Source: Triplophysa rosa
Lineage: Eukaryota; Chordata; Actinopteri; Cypriniformes; Nemacheilidae
NCBI RefSeq assembly: GCF_024868665.1
Contig: NC_079892.1
Coordinates: 9,064,251-9,128,250 of the forward strand
DNA length: 64,000 nucleotides
Direction: 5' to 3'
The notes under the pieces were generated by a model that searched no databases, was not told the DNA's origin, and worked only from the letters and a program-made list of their open reading frames with translations. How positions within the stretch are numbered: the first letter of the stretch is position 1; each line of letters begins with the position of its first letter. Below, piece after piece: positions 1 to 12,090 of the stretch. The position numbers and the translations under genes are program-made.

Positions 1-2594
1 ACACTTGCATGTCTTAAAGTTTTCTGCATAAGTTTCAAGTATTCTAAATAAATGAGTTTAAAACATTCCCCAGGCGTCCAAACGAGCAAATGTCTTAAAG
101 TTGGGCTTTGCATGGTGGGAGCTTTTTTGCTATGATTGGACATTCAAAGCAACGATTTTGGCTGCCTGCTGTGCTCAGAGGCCAGCCAGCATGACCCAGC
201 ATTAGGTTCAATCTCTTTACAGACTCTAAAGGGGTCCAACCTAGATCAACGATTGCTGAAATTATGAACCTGCTTGAAAACACAGGGCTGGAAATGGAGG
301 GACGTGGAGAGACGGTGTCCAGGGAGTGAATTACTAGGGGTGACGGAGAGGACTTTTATCCATGAAATGGCCTCCAAACACTATGCACATTTAATACGTA
401 TAGTGAGATTTTTTATCTGTGGTTTAAAAATAAATAAATGTCTTCGACCAGTCCCCCACTGTGAATCTCATGTGCATACACAAACTAATTACCACTTTTG
501 TTCTTGCTCTTGAGATCTTTCTTTCTTACATCTTGGTTTCGTCTCATATTGAGCATTTCTGGTATTTGACCTGACCTTGAATGCAAACGTAGACTGTGAT
601 GTTTTTATGATATAACAACTTTACAGTACACTGCACTTGGTAGTTTTTCCTGATCCCTAAAAATGACCATTCCAGATTTTCATTTAAGCAGCATTTGCTA
701 GATGTATTGTGGTCATTCCAGTCCAGTGTCTGTTGAATTTCCACAAAATCAAACCTCAGGAGTGACAGAGTCATCAAACAGCAATGTGAAAGACTGACAG
801 CATGACAAGACACATGAAAACGGTGATAAAAATCAAGGTTGTCAAATAAAAAATTGAACTTTTCTTAAATACATGTACACATATTACAGTTGTATTGCTA
901 AAGAGGGAACATGAACTTGTTTTCTTAGCAATATTTGAGGTCTGAAAAAATACAGAGCATCTTTTCTGTTATTTTGACCTGTTTTTCCTGTTTTCATTTT
1001 CGGCAAATAAATGCAAATAGACACAAGATTTTTATTTGAAAATTGGGAGAAATATTGTTAGTAGTTCACAGAATGAAACGAAAATGATCAATTTACCTAA
1101 ACAAATACAGAAAAGCTGTTTTTGAATTTTGAAATGGTTTCTGCTGGTGTATAGGTCGGTGTAATGTACCGAACTAAGGTTGATTCAGTCAGATTTTCAA
1201 CTTTATAAACATATTTTTGCATCATAAAACGTTTCCTTGACTAAATTAAATCAGGTATTACATCACATATTCTACCATACAGAGCATTTTTACAGTCGCC
1301 TCTACACAATTTCCTAAATGTCTTATTAAAAATTCCCTCTGTCTCTGAACATCGCATTATTTCGACATGCTGTTGTTGTCAGCGGCGTTCCTTAATGAAA
1401 ACATTCCATAGTCATCCGTAGCCAATTGACTGGCATTGTAATGCAACAAGTGCAGCATAAAGCCTCCCGTTATAAAATCGCGACGAACGATCTTGGCATG
1501 TGAATGAAGCGTGGTGGAGCGCGCTGGTGGAGTCCAGCATCGGTCCCCTGATGATAGACTCCCTTTTCACTCCATCACTTCTCTGACAGGCTGTAAAGGA
1601 GAGCTTTTGAATTTTAGATCAGCGCGGGCAACTACTCTCCATCTCCGAGATGCATGGTTGGCAGCTCTTTCATCCCTAAAACGCATGCAGTGGAGTATGG
1701 ACTGAAGTATACAGGAGATCCTGGAGAGCTCAGAGAGGCTGGAGATGAATCAAACATTTCACTGTCAGCGGGGCTATTTAAACAGACAGGGAGGGCGTAT
1801 CATCTATCAAGAGCTGCGGCACTTAACGCGCCTGAGCTGCGGCACTTAGAGGCGTTTTAGAACAATGCGAACAAGGCGGAGGCTTATCAGAGAGTTGTAA
1901 CCTCGCGACCGTTAGAGAAGCGTTCGGTCCCGTTCTCGCGGCATTAATGGTGTCATAATGGAAGCGATCCCACAGCGGGTCGGTTTATTAATACCTCTTG
2001 TCTCATATTCTGTGTGTTTAATTGCGTTTTCTTCTGAAGTATTCCAACACTTGTATGCTATATGCTAAACGGAAAATGGAAAAAGAGGCCGCGGCAAGGT
2101 AGATCTCAGCTTTCTTGAGACAGTAGGCTATACAGTAATAGTACAGTACAATACTCAGTTGTAACTCTCCTTGGACACTAAGAGTTTGGATTTAGATCCA
2201 TCAGCAGTGTTATCTGGGTTTCATTGAGATCTTATCTGGAATCAATTGGTTTTGCTTGTTGAAATATAGAAAAATCATAAATGAGGTCTCTTTAAAGATG
2301 GGGTAACACACGCAGTTTCTGCAAATCTCATATTAATCTTGAGTACCTATACAGTATTGCAAACTTCATGTCTTCGAAGAGTATTTAGTTTGATCAAACT
2401 TATAAAAGATAGATGCAGCTGTACGAAAAAAGACGAGCTGCTGGAGGCAGGCAGGGGGGACGGAACTACAGCATGAGCAGTCGAGCACACAATACATCAT
2501 CGCTTTATCATAATTGTGTTGTGTACATTATGCACGTACGCGCCGATTGCCAACAAAACACAGACATATGACTTAGTTTCACTTACCGGGTGAC

Positions 2595-3705
2595 CCCGGA
2601 TAGTCGAAGATTCGATGCTTCGATGGGGGAGCCTGATTCGACTACCAATCTCACAGTCGAATCTTCGCAGAGGTGTTATGCAATGGGGATCATGCCATTT
2701 TGGTTATATGTGCAATGGCCTAGCAGACGGGCACGCACTGCCGTGCTAAAAATATTATTTATGATGTAAAGAAATGGGACATTTTTAGGGTTGTGTAACG
2801 AAACTGTACCGAGGTCTGGCTATGACCCAGCACAGGATCGTGTCTTCTGTGCTGTGAGTCCGGTAGAGAAGCAACACGTTCCGCACGCACCCGCAGATGA
2901 CTCGCAAATTAACGTGTACACCGTTTCCAATCATTTGTAACTTACTGAATGTTTGGGCATATAAATATGAATACAATTTTGTCTGTAAATGCACGTAGTT
3001 CGTTACTTAGAATACATTACTTTATGCGCTGCATGATAAAAAAATAAAATAAAGTAAGGTAACTAAAATCACCGCATATAGCAAGCACGGCGCAAACTTT
3101 TGTAACTTATCATTCTCTGAACTGAAAGCAAGCGTGCGCGTCAGGAGGACGGAGAAAGAATGTGCGCAGGAAAAAAATGCTTTATTGCATTCCTCCTTTA
3201 CATGCGGTAACTTTATTGGTAGTTCATTGGTAGTAAACGTGCTGTAGTCCCGTTTGTAAAAACGTCGTTTTAAAAATAGTTTTGAGGCGAGATCTGGTCT
3301 AGTATTGTATGACACAGCATTGTTACGTTTAGGAAAAATGTCCATTAATTTGACTATTTGTGGCATGTGTTTTGAATATGGTCCCCTGCATTTCAGAAAT
3401 AAACACATTTTTTTCACATTATGACTTAATTCTGGCTTATTTCATTTTTTCATTTTTTTATTTTATTTATTATAAAGGTATATTCTGTTCTAAACAAATT
3501 CTGTAAATTAACAATCCGTTTCATTGTTTTTTGGTGCATCAATGTTGCACTTTGCGCTGTACCCTTGTTAACCAACTGGTGTTGTCCCCACATGCGCGCG
3601 CGCACACACACACGCACATGTGCGTTTCGACTATCAGTAGACTATAGGCAAGACGTCACGATTCTGATTTGACTTTGTAAATCCTTAGCCGAGGACACCC
3701 CTAGT
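2595..3705. repeat. Possible decayed DNA transposon
   Basis: The left end carries the sub-repeated motif tcgaagattcgatgcttcga. The right end contains gactttgtaaatcc and then gaggacacccctag, which I associate with one fish repeat type. The termini do not align well as inverted repeats, so boundaries and class are tentative. Confidence 0.3.
3589..3625. repeat. Alternating purine-pyrimidine tract (CG/CA)n
   Basis: This is 37 bases of strict pyrimidine-purine alternation with a GCGCGCGC core followed by CA repeats. Such sequence is a microsatellite and a classic candidate for left-handed (Z) DNA. Confidence 0.8.
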
Positions 3706-4184
3706 CCGGCATCTTTTAGCGCTGGGACCGCGGCATCTAATCCAGCGTTATATCCTCTGTTTATATAACATTCATCACCGAAATGCAGTAAGCAAACAAA
3801 CACAGGTAAACTTCCGAGTGAAGTGGCATTGATGGGCGTGCTCTTTCACGGGCGTGCTCTTTCTCTCACGGTAGCGCGTAGGCGTGGTTTGCTCGGTGGA
3901 TGACTCATGGGCATGCTTTTCAGGGAGAATGGCCAATAAAAGGAATAGGATCCCTGTTACGAAACAGGAATCCAGACTTATAAAAAACTTTCCGAAACAA
4001 GTCAGAGTGCTGGGGCGCTGGTGTATCGAGCACAGAAATACTACGTCATACGTCCCACTAGTTTTTTAACAAGTTGACCATGTTAAGCATGAGAAGCCAG
4101 CACGTTTAACAGTGAAAAGAAGTTAGAATGCATGAAATAGCATGTTACCCCATCTTTAATGTCTCAGTCATTTCTCCCAGGTAC

Positions 4185-4692
4185 TAGTGCTGCATGATAT
4201 TGAAGAAAAATGCAATATGCGACGTGCATTATGCAATACGATCTCTTATCTGCGTAAACACATGGGATGAGGCAAACGAAATACACTAATGACAAATATG
4301 GTTTCTGTTTAGTTTGTTCCTATAATGCTATGTTCAAGTGTTCGTTTTTCTAATTAGTTTGGTTTTAGTTAGTTATAAGATGTCATAAAAAAGGGGGTGG
4401 GATGACAAATTGTTTTTGATTGGAAAGATGGGCGGGACTTTGATACTGCGCAGACCATTTCTGGGACATTTTGGCGTTAATTTTGACTTCCATTGTATGA
4501 ACACAAAACCACTGAGACCTTTCTCAAAATATCTTCTTTTGTGGCTTTGGCTTTGAATGACATGAACTGTCCCTTTAACCGTACTTTTCAAAGTATTAAA
4601 ATCATTCAGTTATTGCAAACCATTGCGATATGCATACTGCAATATGCACATTTGTGATATTTCGATCATTTCTGTATATCCTGCAGATACTA
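4185..4692. mobile_element. hAT-like non-autonomous DNA element, interrupted
   Basis: The left end TAGTGCTGCATGATAT matches the reverse complement of the right end (TAGTATCTGCAGGATAT). Both arms continue with runs of GCAATATG-type sequence. A fold-back TTAA element sits inside (about 4400-4580). No target duplication is readable, so the exact boundaries are inferred. Confidence 0.5.
4486..4579. mobile_element. Fold-back TTAA family, right-half fragment
   Basis: The sequence reads through CTTCCATTGTATGAACACAA, an AAAATATCTTCTTTTGTG block and ends ACTGTCCCTTTAA, matching the right arm of the complete copies at 22178 and 32405. The left arm is degraded. Confidence 0.6.
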
Positions 4693-5834
4693 ATGAGGTT
4701 TAAGGGAGAGACTTTTGCAAAAGTGTATTTCTCAGAATTTTGTCGTGGGTGAAAAATCCACCCCAGTAACCTCACGCCGTCTCCTCTAGAGCTTCAGAAG
4801 ATCCTTACAACGTCTCGCACTGTATGTCGGAAAACCGCAAAGAGACAGTGTTGGGATTGTCAGAAAACCACGGCAGGGCCGAGCGCATGAGTGAGATATT
4901 AAAGGAGGGGCACTCACAGTCTGTATTCAGTCACTGCAGAGCCAGATTTGCTTCTGGAATGCTGATTAGGCTCCATGAATGACTCCATGGACTCTCTCTC
5001 TTCAGCGCGTACCAGAACCCAGTCATTACAGCCTATTTGGGGCTGAAGTTGGAGATGAATGGTGAGGCTCTTTCCTTCAGCTCGGAGTGGGGCTGACCCT
5101 CTTGGGCACTGTGGAGAAAGAGAGAGAGCGAGTGGGTGTTGTCGAACACGAAAGAACGAGCGAGGAGATAACTTTGTTGAATCTGCCTGACAAAGCAGAT
5201 GGCTTATTTTGAAGAACACACTCCTCAATTCAGCGCTACTTTGATAATAAGGGGTTTCCACCCACATGCACTCATTTCCTGCGAGTCGCTCACATCACAA
5301 TGCATGATGATGTAACCGCGAAGTGTCTGTGCCGTCAAATCAATGATTTAACTTTATTCAAAGATTTATTCAAATTCAGAGCCTTTAAAGACACAGCAAG
5401 CTGGCGCACGCACGTCGGAACAGTCACTGGGGCAATGCCTCGTGATTTCTGTAACGCACGGGGAATGCTGAGATTTCATTTTGTGAGAGAAAGGGAGACA
5501 GTGAGAAATGATGTCTGGAGACGAGAGAAACGAGAGAGATAGACAAAAAAATCAAATCATCTCTTGAAAATGTTCCAGTAATGACTGAAGCGCTCAAGAA
5601 ACCTCAGATACCTAAAATAGATTAAATCGAAAGTTCTCTCTTGGTCTTTATGACAAGCGTACTGTAGCTTACAACAAGGGCCGCCTGGAGAATTTTTCTT
5701 CAGATTTTATTTTGTGATCTTTGGCAGGTCTTATGAGTACCGTAGTAATTCTCCTTCTCAGTTTTGGATGAGGGGCAAAAATATTTTCCGAAAAATTGGT
5801 GGTAGAGAAGAGACAAACCCGAGATAATTGATCT

Positions 5835-5883
5835 AATGTTGAATCAACGTTAAGTTGGTTATTCTCAACATTGATTCAACATT
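5835..5883. repeat. Inverted repeat (TTGAATCAACGTT hairpin)
   Basis: Arms AATGTTGAATCAACGTT and AACATTGATTCAACATT are inverted repeats with one mismatch around a short spacer. The hairpin abuts the fold-back element that starts at 5882. Confidence 0.7.
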
Positions 5884-6066
5884 AAAGTGATAGTTCACCC
5901 AAAAATGAAAATTCGGTCATCATTTACTCACCTCCTTGTCATTTCAAACCTGTAGAACAGAACAGAAAAGAAGATATTTTAAAGAATGTTGATAACCGAA
6001 CAACGGTGGTACCCATTGACATTGGTTTTGTGTCCGTACAATAGAAGCCAATAGGTACCACCATTC
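5882..6066. mobile_element. Fold-back TTAA family, left-half copy
   Basis: Starts TTAAAGTGATAGTTCACCC and follows the family consensus through AACCGAACAACGGTGGTACC, then loses similarity after the centre. The right arm is missing. Confidence 0.75.
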
Positions 6067-6734
6067 CATGAAAAGTATGGCTATTCAATTCTTTTCACAA
6101 ATTATTTAATGTGTTTACTGTATGTTAACATAGAAAACATATACTCAAACCAAACCGCCTTCCATGTGTTTCACTGTTCACTAGGTCTGTATTGACGCAG
6201 TGTCAAGCAGTCGAAGCATCATCCATCACTGTTTTGTTGGAGCTCATGCATGTTTGATCAGTTTAACAGTTTCACACACCGCAGATCAAACTCGCGCTTG
6301 ATACATATACAAACACGCAGGTAATTTTACATGTCAATAATCCAGACTGGCCACTGTATGAAGCCAAAATGATTCTGCAAACCATCATGAGCTATGAACC
6401 TACAGCATGTTAAGATTTTTAAAGGCTCAGTATAGCAGCGAGATAATTTGTAACATTTTTCTTATTGCATACCAGGAGGTTTGGCTTCCTGTAGTAAATC
6501 CACAGCGTAGTTCATAGTTTAAAGGGATCATATTATGAGCAATCCAATTTTCTTTGATCGTTTCGAGATAAAAGAGCTTGATGCACTCCTACAGGAAAGA
6601 AAAATCTCAGATGAGAACGCTACAGTATCTCAATTGATGCATTTTAATATTGCAAAAAACACGCCGAAAAAATAGCCAAAGCGATCTAAAGCAACTTATG
6701 GTGTATTCCAGCTTCATGTTTTCATTCATGTGCA

Positions 6735-6805
6735 ACTTCTCGGGAAATCGAACCCGTGGTCTTGACTTTAGCAGTGCCATGCTCAACCAGTTAGATACGG
6801 GAGCA
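6735..6805 (-). repeat. tRNA-derived SINE head, degraded
   Basis: On the minus strand it reads an A-box-like TAACTGGTTGAGC and a B-box-like GGGTTCGATTT at tRNA-like spacing, resembling the better copy at 52236-52385. No cloverleaf stems are intact. Confidence 0.55.
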
Positions 6806-8421
6806 AACAGTAAAAAAATTTAATTACAAGGATCAGAGACGGGGTAGAAAATCATAATTAAAAGCTAAATCACTTTTGGTGAAAAAAGAAAACATTATTC
6901 AGTAAGTGGACATTGTAAACATTTACTAATATTTATGAAAAATAGTTATGATATGAGCCCTTCAGCTGCTGAAGAAAAACAAATTATTCATAGATATATT
7001 CCAAATAGAGGCAAGTATTGTTCACGTTCAACAGATGCATTTAGATTGATATGCTTTTTGTTTTGAAGGCAATAGGAAAGTGATTATAATGATTGTGATA
7101 GACTGCCTGTTGAAAGCTTGGCATAGGATGAACTAATTATATACATAAACCATGTCTTGTGGGGGGGTTTAAGGGGTACCGAAGCGTCCCGGTGAAAATC
7201 TGGATTAATCATCACCTAACATAACCGCCCTGTCAGGAGGTTGTACGGTGCTTTCCTAGCCATCTGTTTGGACTTACAGCGGGTTTGTGGAAGATCTGCA
7301 GCCCACTTTGATGCATCAAGCATTTTTCCGCTGACACGTCACAGCAAAGACATGATTCACTGTCACGGGTCCACATCCAGCATATTGCACTGGCTTGATG
7401 AGGCTGCGTATATAGATTACTGTTTATGCAGGTGCAGGATAATAGGAGAACATTGAACAATGGCTGCTGTGTGCAGGTTCAGCAGATCTTGGGCCCCATC
7501 AGTCTACTAACAAGGGTGATGCCTCAGTCTACAATATTAGTAGGGAAACTAACAGCTCAGCAGCATAAAAATCCATTTATCCTGTCAAAGCTATAAGAGG
7601 TTAGCGGTATGTGTGCTTTAAACACGGTGTGGTGTGGTGCTCATAAAAGATATATAGGTTTGATTCTCATCATTTGCCCAAGCGCCTACAGTGTCAATGA
7701 AATGGAGAAAAACTGAGGAAAATATATATACATATGACGTCGGTAATTTATGTCCAGAGTTGTACTAGGTACAGGTGAAAAAGAAGCATGGGATGCGTTT
7801 CACCGTGAATGTAATGAAGGGCATTAAAGTGGTTTTAATGTAGAGGCATGCATCTGGATGTGTACACAATAATAGATAACTATTCATAAATAATAAATAT
7901 AGACGCTTTCAGCGGCAACAATATAAACAAACCTTATGTGGCCCAAACTTAACTTCCGGTAGACAATCAATCATTGTTGAGTAGTTGTGATTTTATACAA
8001 TTAATATACATTAAAGTATTAATATAAATTATATAAATTAAATATACAATACATTGTTATATTACTAGCTACTAGCCAGACCGATAATCAAACACAGGGC
8101 CAGGTGTGTGCGTCCGATGAAAACATCTATATTGATTATATCAGTAATACAAACAGAATCTAATACTAACAATATTAATCAATAATAATAATAATAATAA
8201 ATGTGTTAACAATAAAAATATAATTATATAATATAATATGATTAATATGATATAATGGAATGGAATATTAAGAAATTATATTGCTATTAATATATAATAA
8301 AATATCATACACTTAAAAAAGAGGTTATTTTCAATCCAGCATTGAGTCAAAAAGGACAAAACCAACAATGGGTTAAAATAGCCCAGCATTTTTTAAACTG
8401 GATTGCTTGTAATATATACTG

Positions 8422-8446
8422 TATATATATATATATATATATATAT
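8422..8446. repeat. (TA)n microsatellite
   Basis: About 12 uninterrupted TA units within a longer AT-rich stretch. It is likely polymorphic. Confidence 0.9.
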
Positions 8447-8689
8447 GCAGATACAGTATGTATATATTTCAATGCCTTATTTGCGATGTGTGTCCTATAA
8501 ATATAAATTTTACTTCAAATCATGTGGTTTGTTGGGTAGAGTTGAGCTTTCATTTTCTAAGCAATCTTTCCCTGCCATACAATAAAATGGGAAAAAATCA
8601 TTTATGGAAAGAGGCAGCCAAGCCATATAAAAACAGACCACGGTATCATAGAGACTTATGGGTGGAGATATGTTTGACACAGGACAGTA

Positions 8690-8795
8690 AGCAACCACCC
8701 CGAACACCATAGCAACAGCAATGTGTGAAAACCTCTCCGAACATTCAAGCAACCACATAGCGATACCCTGGCAACCACCCTAGCACCGTGGCATC
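8690..8795. repeat. Degenerate tandem repeat (CAACCACC / CATAGC units)
   Basis: The units caaccac, aacaccatagcaac, caaccacatagc and caaccaccctagcacc recur with drift over about 100 bp, ending roughly 110 bp before the tafa5 exon. This is a common fish minisatellite-like repeat type. Confidence 0.6.
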
Positions 8796-8902
8796 TTGGA
8801 CAAAAAAGGCACCACGCTGGTGGAAAAAATCTAGATTATAATTATCCCGGTGGTATTGACTGCCCAGCTGACATTTGTCTTAACCCTGTGTCCTTCATGC
8901 AG

Positions 8903-9052
8903 GTCAGCTGGCAGCAGGGACGTGTGAAATCGTGACCCTGGACAGGGACAGCAGTCAGCCAAGGAGGACCATTGCCCGGCAGACAGCCAGGTGTGCCTGC
9001 AGGAAGGGCCAGATTGCAGGCACCACCAGAGCCAGTCCAGCATGTGTCGAAG
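8903..9052 (+). CDS. tafa5: tafa5 coding exon (start of mature secreted peptide)
   Basis: TAFA5 is a small secreted, chemokine-like cysteine-rich protein, mainly of brain and also described as an adipokine; FPR2 and S1PR2 have been reported as receptors. The exon opens with GT, completing a codon split in phase 1, then reads QLAAGTCEIVTLDRDSSQP and on through the CAC pair to ACVE, with four cysteines. The acceptor is cttcatgcag and the donor is GTAAGA; the exon leaves in phase 1 (final G). The split first codon fits both mammalian N-terminal isoforms I recall: G+GT gives Gly and A+GT gives Ser. It matches the mammalian protein as remembered almost residue for residue. The exceptions are Ser for Arg in the TTRA-x-P motif (codon AGT at 9034-9036) and Glu for Asp at the end. 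The signal-peptide exon is not in the window, so the gene is partial at its 5' end. Confidence 0.96.
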
Positions 9053-9074
9053 GTAAGAATGCGCTTGGGTGTGT

Positions 9075-9108
9075 GGGGGGGAGGGGGGTAGCATGTAGGG
9101 TGGGAGGG
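9075..9108 (+). other. G-rich tract, G-quadruplex candidate
   Basis: Runs of 6-7, 6, 3, 3 and 3 guanines occur in 34 bases on the coding strand, starting 22 nt after the exon donor at 9053. The gap between the second and third runs is nine bases. The tract would be present in tafa5 pre-mRNA. Confidence 0.7.
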
Positions 9109-9504
9109 TTTTCATCTGAGCTTTGGTGCCGCTACATCTAAACCCACCAGAACCCAAGGATTTTAGATTCGAATCTGATCCTTAAGATTTCACTGTTCAG
9201 TGAGTGTGGCTGAGGTGCCACTCATAGGATTTGGGTTGTTGCCGTAGGTTACATCAGTGCCTGAGGTCACGTGTAGGGAATGTGTTACAAGATGGTGGAC
9301 ACTGGGGAAATTTGGAGTTTGCGGAGTTAGACCGGCTCTGCCTGGTGGTGTTTAAATAGCAAATGTTGTGACAACAGAAATGAGAAGTGAATCTGAGAAT
9401 TCGTAATACAAAGTAATTGAAAAAAATTCCATTTACTTAATTTTGTCACCTGTAAGCGAAGGAAACCACTTATATGGAAACAAAGATCACACATATACTG
9501 TATA

Positions 9505-9600
9505 TGTGTCTCGCTGCTGTCTTTTTGAAACCTCGTACCTCCATATTTCGTGACCTCCATATCTCGTAATTTTTTTTGCCATAAATCATAATTATTAGAC
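9505..9600 (-). repeat. Dispersed repeat, family with ACGAAATATGGAGGT core
   Basis: In reverse orientation it matches copies at 49215-49345 and 51527-51665. The shared blocks are TTTATGGCA/TTTATGTCA, ATGAAATATGGAG and GGACAGCAGCGATA. The class is unknown to me. Confidence 0.6.
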
Positions 9601-9877
9601 ACCCTTTATTTTTGTCACTTTGTTTTACAAATATCAAACATGACTTTGAAAGGACAGCAACGATATTTAAATAATATTTAAAATCTCTGTTAAACGAATA
9701 CAATTTTTGATCTAATTAATTACATATGGTGATAAATGAATCTAATTAATCACAAATTATTCACACATCAACTTTGGCTGAGGAATTGCCTCAAGAAGGA
9801 AAAAATTAAGTCATTATTATGTAAAGAGACATTAAAAAAAGTAGCTTCAGAAAGAATGCGTTAAATTGATAGCACTA

Positions 9878-9894
9878 ATATATATATATATATA
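9878..9894. repeat. (TA)n microsatellite
   Basis: A short uninterrupted TA run followed by ACTGTATATA. Confidence 0.8.
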
Positions 9895-10726
9895 CTGTAT
9901 ATATTCAATACATCAACATTGCACTGACCTGCACTTTCCATTATGTGGTTGCATGTCTTCCTGCTTTTGGTTGCTATGACACCCATGTAGTTTCAAGACA
10001 TATTTCATAAGGTACGAATTTTTCTTCATGGTCAGATGAAAGAAGGTGTTCTTGGGTAATTGCTTTTGAAAGACATAGTCCTCCATGTTTCCACAACCTT
10101 ACATCACCTGTACTGTGCTACACGGTTGTGGGCATGATAGCACATGCCAATCTGTAATAATAACAAAAAAACCATCATAAAAATGCAAGAAAACAACAGC
10201 AAGATAAAACAGCAAAGCCTTCAGTAAACCAAAAACATGCAAATAGCATGGAAGGGTAATGAAAACACAATATACATGAGATTGTAAACAAAATGAAAAA
10301 CTGAAAGGCTCAACCGCAGTAATTGCTGTTATTGGCAAAACATGCCATTGCAAAATTGACAGTAAAAATCAGTCACCGTGTTGGCATTTTATAACAAGAT
10401 AGCTGGATGAAATTTGTCTGCCGGTACGGCCAGAGGTTGTGAGGCTTTGGCCTTTCACAAATGCAGTTATTTTATAACAGGCCATGCATTCCGACTTAAA
10501 CCGTATAACGAAAAATCTCACTGTATTCAATTAACAATTTATCTTCTGCTTGTGAAGACTATAAAGAATAAAGACTATTTCTTTATTCAAGCTTAACTAA
10601 AAAAACATCCAGAGCTTTCCTCAGTACTGTTTACTATTTATCCCCCTTGCTTTTAATTACATGCAATTTGGCCCTCCAAATATCTGCGACTATTAAAGTA
10701 ATATTGATTTCAGAGCGGTTTTCCGC

Positions 10727-10752
10727 TGTGGATAAAAAGCATCTGCTGAATA
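10727..10752 (+). repeat. Short SINE-tail-like fragment
   Basis: GTGGATAAAAAGCATCTGCTG matches, in opposite orientation, the cagacgcttttatccaa block of the SINE copy at 52236. Only about 25 bp remain. Confidence 0.45.
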
Positions 10753-11694
10753 CAGTGGGCGGATCAAGCCCAGTCTTTTCTCAGGGTAAATGAGAGAAGG
10801 ATGCTGTTTATCTCGGTTCGTGCCCCGTGGCTGTATCTTACGAAAGGAAGGTTATCAGACAGACATTTTGATATTAAGGAAGAAAGAATTCCCAGCATGC
10901 CTGCCATTATATTCTCAAACTTTCTGGCAGGTTCAGGAACATGAGAGCAGGTGCTGTGTAAACAAGTCCCGCTGTTGGAGGGCGAGCAAGCATATTACAG
11001 ATCATGATGCTATTTTGTAAACAGCACATTGAAGACCAGGATAACAAGACTGTATGTTCTATATCAGACACCTGGAGGTGTAGCATTGCATTCAGCTAAT
11101 TTATGTGATGTTCAGCGTACAATAAAATGCTTACATACTGTACAGGACAAGATCTAGGAGAAACAACATTCTTTGGATCGAATCCAGGCTAAATTTATGT
11201 ATAATTCATGTTTGTATCATAATTAAGATTTTACTTGTACAAGCACAGTGACAATCTAACTATAACTGCATGCATATGAAATTAGCAGCTGAAAAAACAC
11301 ATTTATTCTGTGAAATCTGTTACGCTTCCTGAGTAATGACAGCAAGATGATCATTAAAGTAAATTTCCCATAGAAAAGATTTCTCGTAGATGGTTGTTAG
11401 ATTAAAGGAGATGTTTGCCGATGGCTCCAGCTTCTCCGATATTTCTCCTGAAAATGTCTAAAGTCTGCACTTAAACATCTAAGATTTTAATATGAATTAA
11501 TTTCTCATGAAAATCTCGCAAGACTTTCAAAGATTTTGAGCTGCGCTGTCTACAATTTTTCAACATTAAGTGCCAAACTCGTGCTTGCCTTGGTAACACT
11601 TACAATCTTATCAACATTAGTTAATGCATTACTTAACATGCATTAACAATAAACAACATACAGCATTTATTAATCTTAGTTTATGTTCATTTTT

Positions 11695-12090
11695 AGCATT
11701 TGGGTTGTTGACAAATATACTGTACATGTGTCCTATGGTGTGACAGTAAAGATTTAGAAAAAAAACCTAACAATAAAGATAAATCTCTCTTATGCTATTT
11801 TATATAATAAGTATAAATATAAACAACATAAAATCATATAATATTCATAAAAACAGTCAGTAAAATAAAAAAGATTTTTTTGTTCATCATAGTTGTGTTA
11901 TTTGATTAAAAAAGGAACACACCAAATGAATTGTCTACGAGAATTTTATGGTCCTTTTTGAAGCTTATCAATCTTCAATGAAGATAAATCTCTCTTATGC
12001 TATTTTATATTCTAAATATAAATAACATAAAATCATACTAAATTTTAGCTGTCACACCATATAGGAAAACATTTCCAAAACGATATTCTT
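11695..12090. mobile_element. Inverted-repeat element with GTCCTATGGTGTGACAG arms
   Basis: GTGTCCTATGGTGTGACAG near the left end pairs with CTGTCACACCATATAGGAAAAC near the right end. Related copies lie at 44262 and 57312. A block GATAAATCTCTCTTATGCTA appears twice, about 205 bp apart, inside this copy. Confidence 0.65.
11846..11966 (+). repeat. Dispersed direct repeat, copy 1
   Basis: The block runs from CATAAAAACAGTCAGTAAAAT through GAGAATTTTATGGTCC to TTTTTGAAGCTT. It is repeated in the same orientation at 13411-13539 with about 80-85% apparent identity by eye. Confidence 0.7.

Larger units (their letters stand above)
1..8902 (+). other. tafa5: tafa5 intron 1, 3' portion
   Basis: Everything upstream of the 8903 acceptor is read as intron because the exon there needs an upstream partner in phase 1. 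I searched the plus strand for a signal-peptide exon ending in a phase-1 donor and found none. The stretch 1-1370 is featureless AT-rich sequence. 1440-1860 is CpG-richer with a TATAAAA at 1471. 2.6-8.8 kb holds the repeats listed separately. 7860-8400 is very AT-rich and includes (AAT)n at 8181-8200. Confidence 0.75.

Noticed and set aside
1958..2068. Small ORF MEAIPQRVGLLIPLVSYSVC... that looks like a signal peptide
   Set aside because: It has no donor in phase 1 to join the tafa5 exon at 8903, does not resemble known TAFA5 N-termini, and 36 codons can arise by chance.
4914..5267. 117-residue minus-strand ORF as a complete gene
   Set aside because: No recognisable domain and an arbitrary start; only its splice-bounded inner part is kept as a tentative finding.
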